Positions 58,820-64,000 of a stretch of DNA of 64,000 nt are shown in pieces. The stretch is from Isoetes taiwanensis (Eukaryota > Streptophyta > Lycopodiopsida > Isoetales > Isoetaceae): positions 15,479,877 through 15,543,876 of the forward strand of contig JAJEKV010000013.1 of the NCBI GenBank assembly GCA_021234155.1. The letters run 5' to 3'. The notes beneath the pieces are model-generated. The model was not told where the DNA came from. It saw only the letters and a program-made list of their open reading frames with translations, and searched no databases. Both the position numbers and the translations under genes were made by a program. Position 1 is the first letter of the stretch. Every line of letters starts with the position of its first letter.

Positions 58820-60330
58820 GCCAATACCGCTCCTTCCTCAAGAACAAGAAAGCCAGATACCTCACAGAGCATCAACAACAAATGTTTGATCTCCTGGATT
58901 GGCACCCCAAGACATTCTGGAGAAGGGTCTTGAGCAAGACTGCACAGCCCACAGGGAACATCACCTCGGAGCAATGGATACGGATTTGCAATGCGGCTTT
59001 TACGACCGGCTGGGGGCGGACACCATCCCTCCACAGATAGGCATGGCTCGGTCATCCTGAGAGGGGATGTCATCATGGGCCTACAACATCTAGCTAATGG
59101 GAAGGCAGCAGATTTAGATGGCATGCAGGCGGAACTTCTGAAATGGGCTGGGCCTCCACTGGTGCCTGTCCTCACGGCATTATTCAATAAAGCATTGCAA
59201 GAAGGATTCCCTCCACAGTGTACCACTAGTAGAATTGTGCACATATACAAGGTAGGGGACCCTCAATGCCCGGCCAACTATCGTACTATTATGGCCAGCT
59301 CTCTCTTTGCAAAACTGTTGGTTGACATCCTTGAGCAGCGGCTGACAATATGGGAAGAGGAGGCAGATGTGCGAGCTCTCACACAGGCAGGCTTTCGGCC
59401 CATGCATTCCACCATTGATCATATCTTCACTCTGCGCACATTGATTGAGGATAGCAGGAATCACCGACAAAACCTGTACTATTGGAGCGCGTCAGGGTTG
59501 CCCCCTCTCCCCCACACTCTTTGGCCTATACATTGACCAGCTGGAAGATTGGCTCTCTGAGCATGGAGGTGTGGGTACCCATCTCGTGCATCACACAATC
59601 CCCCAACTCATATATGCTGACGATGTCAACCTCCTGGCCTATACTCCAGAGGACATGCAACATCACCTGGATGCTCTTGACACTTTTTGCCGATTCACTG
59701 GCATGCGAGTTAACTTGGCCAAAACTAGGGTGCTGCTAGTTTCATCATCCCGTCAGCCAAGGCTTCCCTCATTCACTTACCAGGGACAAGATATAGAGGT
59801 GGCTCCGACCTACAAGTACTTGGGAATCGAGTTCTTTGCTACCACCCACTGGGATGCTACCATCAGGTTGCGGGTCACGGCGGGTTGGAAAGCACTATAT
59901 GCCATGCAGAACAACAACCACAAGGCAGAGTTGTATGCCTGGGGCCACTAGTCACACCTGTTTCGGGCCTTGGTCGAGCCGGTCCTCTTCTATGGGGTAT
60001 GGGGCAGAAGTGTGGGGTCCGGTGATATCCCTCAACACCTGGAATGACCTCAAGCAGGTGCAGAAAGCCCTCTCGGCACGAGCCCTTAGGGTAAAGTCCA
60101 CAGTTCCATATCAGATCCTACTCCAGGAGACAGGTTTTCTACCCCTTCAACGGGCTGCATTGGAACGCCATATCATTACTTTCAGAAGGTGGTCGCTATG
60201 GGTGATACACGTTTGTCCAACCTTGCTTTGGCCATGGCGATGGGTCCCCAATGCCTCAAAGCCTGCTGGAAGGATAAGCAAGCTCAGTGGTTCTCACGCT
60301 GGGGTGTACAGGCAAACAGATGCGTACATG
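58820..60330 (+). pseudogene. LINE reverse transcriptase and thumb
   Basis: Linker: RYLTEHQQQMFDLLDWHPKT followed by FWRRVL. RT: MGLQHLANGKAADLDGMQAE, ANYRTIMASSLFAKLL, LTQAGFRPMHSTIDHIFTLR. The sequence then jumps, without the CVDxxKAFDTVPR block, to GARQGCPLSPTLFGLYID. LIYADDVNLLAY holds the YADD site, then MRVNLAKTRVLL, and YKYLGIEFFATTHW enters the thumb with WKALYAMQ and FRALVEPVLFYGAEVWGP. The deletion removes the first catalytic Asp region of the palm. Frame breaks occur at about 59040, 59470 and 59950. Confidence 0.88.
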
Positions 60331-60339
60331 TAAGGACAA

Positions 60340-60960
60340 AGAAAGATTACAAGGCACTTAAGCTGTACCTAGATGCTACTTTCCTTCGCAAGCTCTGGGA
60401 TGCAGATGCTTTGATGCACGTTAAGCTGGCACACCATCAGCAGCAAGTCAATCCTAGGCTCACGAGAGGCCCACACCAGTACTTGTCCACCCAGTTGCCC
60501 ATGAAGAAGCGCAAACTTATAGCTTCCATTCGCACGTGTGCACATCGTCTCTGCATTGAGACATGATGTTGGGCTCGGGAAGTACAGGAGCAAAGGCTTT
60601 GCCAGTGTGCCATCACGGCGCCATTGAGGATGAATGTCATGCCCTCCAGATCTGCCCAGCGTTTGCCCATATCCGAGAGTGGTATGTTCGATTACTAGTG
60701 CCTAGCCAACCGTTGCATGAGTTGTTGAATACGGCGTCAGTGGGTTTGTTGGGGTTATACCTCCAGGAGGTTATCCATAACTTATGGATGCACGGACTCA
60801 GTTGTGTCCTCCGGGACGGTATTGAACTGTCCTCTACAATTGTACAGCGTGCCAACATACTTATTACTGCCAAGGTTTTTCCCTCGAAAACCCTTCGGGG
60901 CAGGGGTTTTTTAATCCTGTCAGTAATACGCTTGCTGCTCTCTTTTTGTTTGGGTCCCAT
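60340..60960 (+). pseudogene. LINE C-terminal region with Cys/His motif
   Basis: After the thumb, frames read LPMKKRKLIASIRTCAHRL and then a C...C...IEDECHALQICPAFAHIREW stretch, resembling the C-terminal zinc-finger-like block (C-x2-C...H...C-P) common at the end of LINE ORF2 proteins. The following 200 bp to the TTCTA repeats would be the 3' UTR, ending CACGCTAAAAAA. Confidence 0.6.
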
Positions 60961-60981
60961 GGCCAATCGCACGCTAAAAAA

Positions 60982-61013
60982 TCTATTCTATTCTATTCTA
61001 TTCTATTCTATTC
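60982..61013 (+). repeat. Pentanucleotide 3' tail (TTCTA)n of the LINE
   Basis: TCTA is followed by five perfect TTCTA units and a partial TTC, immediately downstream of the LINE 3' UTR. Its position at the element end argues that it is the LINE tail rather than an independent microsatellite. Confidence 0.85.
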
Positions 61014-62465
61014 CTATGTGACTCTTGGGACTATTCACATTCTTCACTCTTGCTTTTGTTTTACCACCATTGCTCCATACCAAAACCCCACCATATCCAC
61101 TACCACAATATTATTCTTTTATTTTTCTCAAATCCTTACCTTTACTATCTTGCCATATATCCTTGATTTGACGATATTTATTGCCTTACTTATGCTGCCC
61201 TTTTTTTATTAACCACATCACATGGAATCTACCTTTGCTTCATCATTTGCCCAAGTCCTTGTGCATAATAGTCCCAAGCCTCCTGTAAGTGAGCTTAAAG
61301 ACTTCAAGATACACGGTTTTGTGCAAAATTGCTCTACCATGGTTAATGCTAGATTTGGATCCGTAGGCTCTTAAACCTACCTATTCTTGGATTCTCGCGC
61401 ATAAGGAGTTCATCAAGCCCTAAGATTCCAGAACTAAAAAAATTCAAACTATATATCAGGGAATGAGTTGCAGAAAGTTTTTTAAGGCCCAGACACGATT
61501 TCAAAGCGCCATTGACATGCTAAACATGATCTAGAGTGATTTTGAGACTATATGTGCATCCCTCAGTTTGGATCTAATTTTCGAGGCTGAAAACATTTTC
61601 CTTACATTGTTTTCAAGTAATTTTTACTTTGTTTATGATCTAATAATATGAACACATTTATATTGTGATTATTTGACCATGGTATCTATAAAGTTCCCTG
61701 CCAAGTTGTAAAAGGAATGATCTGATATCATTTCTAAACTTTTTAAATTAAACCCCCCTCCCTCGCCACAGTTGTTTTTTCTGATATTCATGCAGGGCAT
61801 CCATCAGTAGGCTCAGACCGTTGGATCTGTTTCGGACAATCCCAACCATCACTAGACGCAACTCGTTTTTTAGTAAGTTTTAGTTAACTGTCAGTTTCAA
61901 ATACACAATTAACTCAAAGGTTGTGAGGTGCATTGTACACATGTATGGTACATATATATTGGCATATATATTTGGGACTCCTCGCCAACTGTTGGATACC
62001 CTGCACGAATATCAGAAAAAACAATTGGAGGGTCTGTTAGGGAAGCCGTCTGTGCATGTGGAGTTGCCCTGGGCACTGTTGTATGGTCTCCGGCCTTTCC
62101 CACATGCATTAGAGGAAAATTGAGATCAGCTTTTGTCCCTATAAGGGAAATGCCACGTCATTTTTTTTCCATTTTCCATGTCATCCTTCTTATGTAGTTA
62201 ATGCAAAATAAATACCATTTTTTACTCAACAACTCAACAACCTATGTATTTAATATACCTAACTAAATCCATTTATTTAATGCTTTTTGTTAACCCTCTT
62301 CGTAAAGGACACATTATTATCCACGTTTGCTAGAAATAGCAAAGCTATGAGACCTCGATTTCTATCTATCCATGAATTGCCTTCGCGCTAAAACACAATT
62401 GTCTCTCAAATTCTAATTCAAAGTTGCTCTTCTAAATTTGAACCTCCAAAAAACGAAATACAAAC
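61014..62465. other. Intergenic, nothing recognised
   Basis: AT-rich, no gene motif. A GC-richer island at about 61975-62130 has open frames on both strands without family similarity, possibly a decayed element. Confidence 0.4.
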
Positions 62466-64000
62466 ATGGCATCGAGCCTCCAAAACCGGAATTCAAATAT
62501 GGCGCCTCCCTGGTTGCATGGAATTTTGAAGGTTCAACTCCTTCGATTGAAAGCTTTCCATTCTATTCTAACTCAAGTTCATGTTTTCACAATGACAGAA
62601 ATTAGAATCTCTTTGCCATCTAAAGATTATGCACCAGTTTGGTGCAGGAAAGGAGGTGGATTGAAGCAAAAAGTGGACGAGAACCTGCTAAGAATTCTAG
62701 GTGCAAAGCATGCAGATATATGGGCAAGAGGAGATATATATCCACGGGATCCTATCACTGGCCAATTTCCTAAATTCGACTCTGTAAGTGCTTTGGTGAA
62801 GTTTTGTTGTGAAGGCAGATATGGTTTGCTAGGATACTGTGAGAATATGAATAATTATATTCAACAGCTTTGTTTTAGAATTCATGAGTCACAAGTGCAA
62901 AATGAAAATTACAGTATATTGAAATGGGTCTTTGATCAGACCGAAATACCACGGCTAATTGGGCTCTATGAATCAGGAGAATTGTTAAAAGTTGATGGCT
63001 ATGGTTCTTTCAAAATCAGGTTTCATTTGGCTTTAGATCTAAAGACTGAGAAGGCAATGTATAACATATCATCTACACCTCTGCAAACTCATAGCAATTG
63101 TATTTATTGCATGTACAAACTGAAAGAAAAAAAAGGAGGCAGAAGTAAGAGTACCTTATGTAACCAAGAATTACCGCCCGATAGGGACCAGAAGGATCCA
63201 AACTTTAATGCTATATTACCAATTCCCCTAGACAGAGTCCACTTCTGCACATTGCATGCATTGGTCAGAATTGTGGAGAAAGTGATCCACCATAGTTGCT
63301 GTTTTGTGTGGAATATTAAAGGTAAGAAAGAAAGGGAGGAATGAATAGCAAGAGTGGAGAAGGTTCTGTCAGAGGCCGAATTACATGGTGGTTTTGTTAC
63401 ATTGGAGAAGGATGAGAAGAAGTCAATGAAGAGTTCAGTGCCTGCCAAAGTCTCTTTGGGTGGTGGCAAAGCACGATGTTTTCTGAAAAACATGGATCCA
63501 AAACAAAAAGGCATGTTCGAATTTGGAAAGAAGCTTGTGCGGTAGAAGGATAGAAACGGATAGAAACCTGATCAACCATTAAGAAATTAGAAGCATGGAA
63601 TGCTTTGTGGGTTAAATGCCACATTGCGAAAAACATTCTTTTAATTCAGAGGAAGCAAATGCTTTTAAAGATAAAGTTTCAAAGTTTACAGCAGCATATA
63701 TTGCAGCATGGGGAGAAAGTGAAGTCAGCCACTATATCCACATATTGCATGCGCATGGACCCTGGTTTGCCAAAACATATGGTAGTCTTGCGGTTTGGAA
63801 TACTGAAGGTATGGAAAAATCGCATAAACAAGCAAAAGCAGCCTTCCATAGAGCAACGCAAAGAGGTGGCAGTACATTGACATCTAAACCCTTGTATCAA
63901 ATGAATCAATGGTTCTATAGGAGATTGATTGCGAGGCATGAGAGAAATGTTAGACGAAGAGCAAATCCAGTTGTAGATAAGGCTATAAGTGAGTTGTCAA
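62466..64000 (+). pseudogene. Second transposase-like protein (different family), cut by the window end
   Basis: Exon 1 open from ATG at 62466 (the start may be further in) to donor AAAG|GTAAGAAAG at 63321. Reading resumes at about 63347 (RVEKVLSEAELHGGF). Blocks: GGGLKQKVDENLLRILGAKH, WARGDIYPRDPITGQFPKFD, LLKVDGYGSFKIRFHLALDL, a C-x2-C pair (NCIYCMYK), LPIPLDRVHFCTLHALVRIV, then after stops and a frameshift at 63540-63650 YIAAWGESEVSHYIHILHAH, WFAKTYGSLAVWNTEGMEKS and HKQAKAAFHRATQRGG. The final part resembles the helix with the catalytic Glu of RNase-H-fold transposases (x-G-x-EK-x-H/N). An upstream VDG could be the first Asp; the expected second Asp position reads CTLH. I cannot name the superfamily. 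In-frame TAG/TGA codons at about 63543-63590 make it a pseudogene. Confidence 0.6.

Larger units (their letters stand above)
58105..61013 (+). mobile_element. 5'-truncated APE-type LINE ending in TTCTA repeats
   Basis: Plus-strand non-LTR retrotransposon. It starts within the endonuclease (58105-58560), then a linker (58655-59180), an RT (59050-59850) with an internal deletion, the thumb (to about 60330), and a C-terminal Cys/His region (60560-60720). Instead of poly(A) the 3' end carries TTCTA repeated about six times (60982-61013), directly after CACGCTAAAAAA. RT blocks match those of the minus-strand LINE at 43140-46540. Frameshifts are frequent. Confidence 0.88.

Overview
This window reads as nuclear DNA of a land plant, dominated by nested, decaying transposable elements with few host genes. 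The evidence is a plant-type serine-glyoxylate aminotransferase gene with GT-AG introns and a peroxisomal C-terminus, a strictosidine-synthase-like pseudogene, Ty3/gypsy elements (one with a chromodomain remnant), APE-type LINEs, and AT-rich intergenic DNA. The unusual transposase-like families and a LINE ending in TTCTA repeats make me lean towards a non-angiosperm (lycophyte, fern or bryophyte), but this is a weak inference from sequence style only.

Layout. 1-3611 (+): the last four exons of a serine-glyoxylate/alanine-glyoxylate aminotransferase gene, the only host gene here that looks functional. 3612-9395: intergenic, no genes recognised. 9396-11327 (-): the 3' part of a decayed Ty3/gypsy chromovirus (RNase H, integrase, chromodomain). 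11328-13870 (-): a 5'-truncated L1-type LINE with a 27-nt poly(A). 13871-15300 (-): a retroelement-like ORF with a long coiled coil. 16239-30300 (-): one Ty3/gypsy element (gag, DGGS protease, RT, RNase H, integrase, degenerate tRNA-Asp-like primer site), split by a 409-bp insertion with an 8-bp target duplication and by a roughly 7.7-kb DNA-transposon-like insertion. The large insertion carries inverted palindromic ends and a Ulp1-like peptidase relic.

31000-42100: a hairpin repeat cluster, a strictosidine-synthase-like pseudogene (-), a transposase-like pseudogene of a family I cannot name (+, 34220-37461), and a coiled-coil protein ORF (-, 40945-42097). 43140-46540 (-): a long LINE with a recognisable L1-type ORF1. 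47400-53340: tandem repeats, a GTTAAC-rich MITE, and two homologous GC-rich arrays built from a GATCCCGGAGG-type motif. 53341-58100: AT-rich DNA with several local duplications. 58105-61013 (+): a LINE of the same clade as the previous one, ending in TTCTA repeats. 62466-64000 (+): a second, different transposase-like pseudogene running off the window.

Apart from the photorespiratory enzyme, nearly every coding stretch is broken by frameshifts or stops. The window therefore mainly records successive insertions, several of which can be ordered because the interrupted protein reading resumes across the insertion site.
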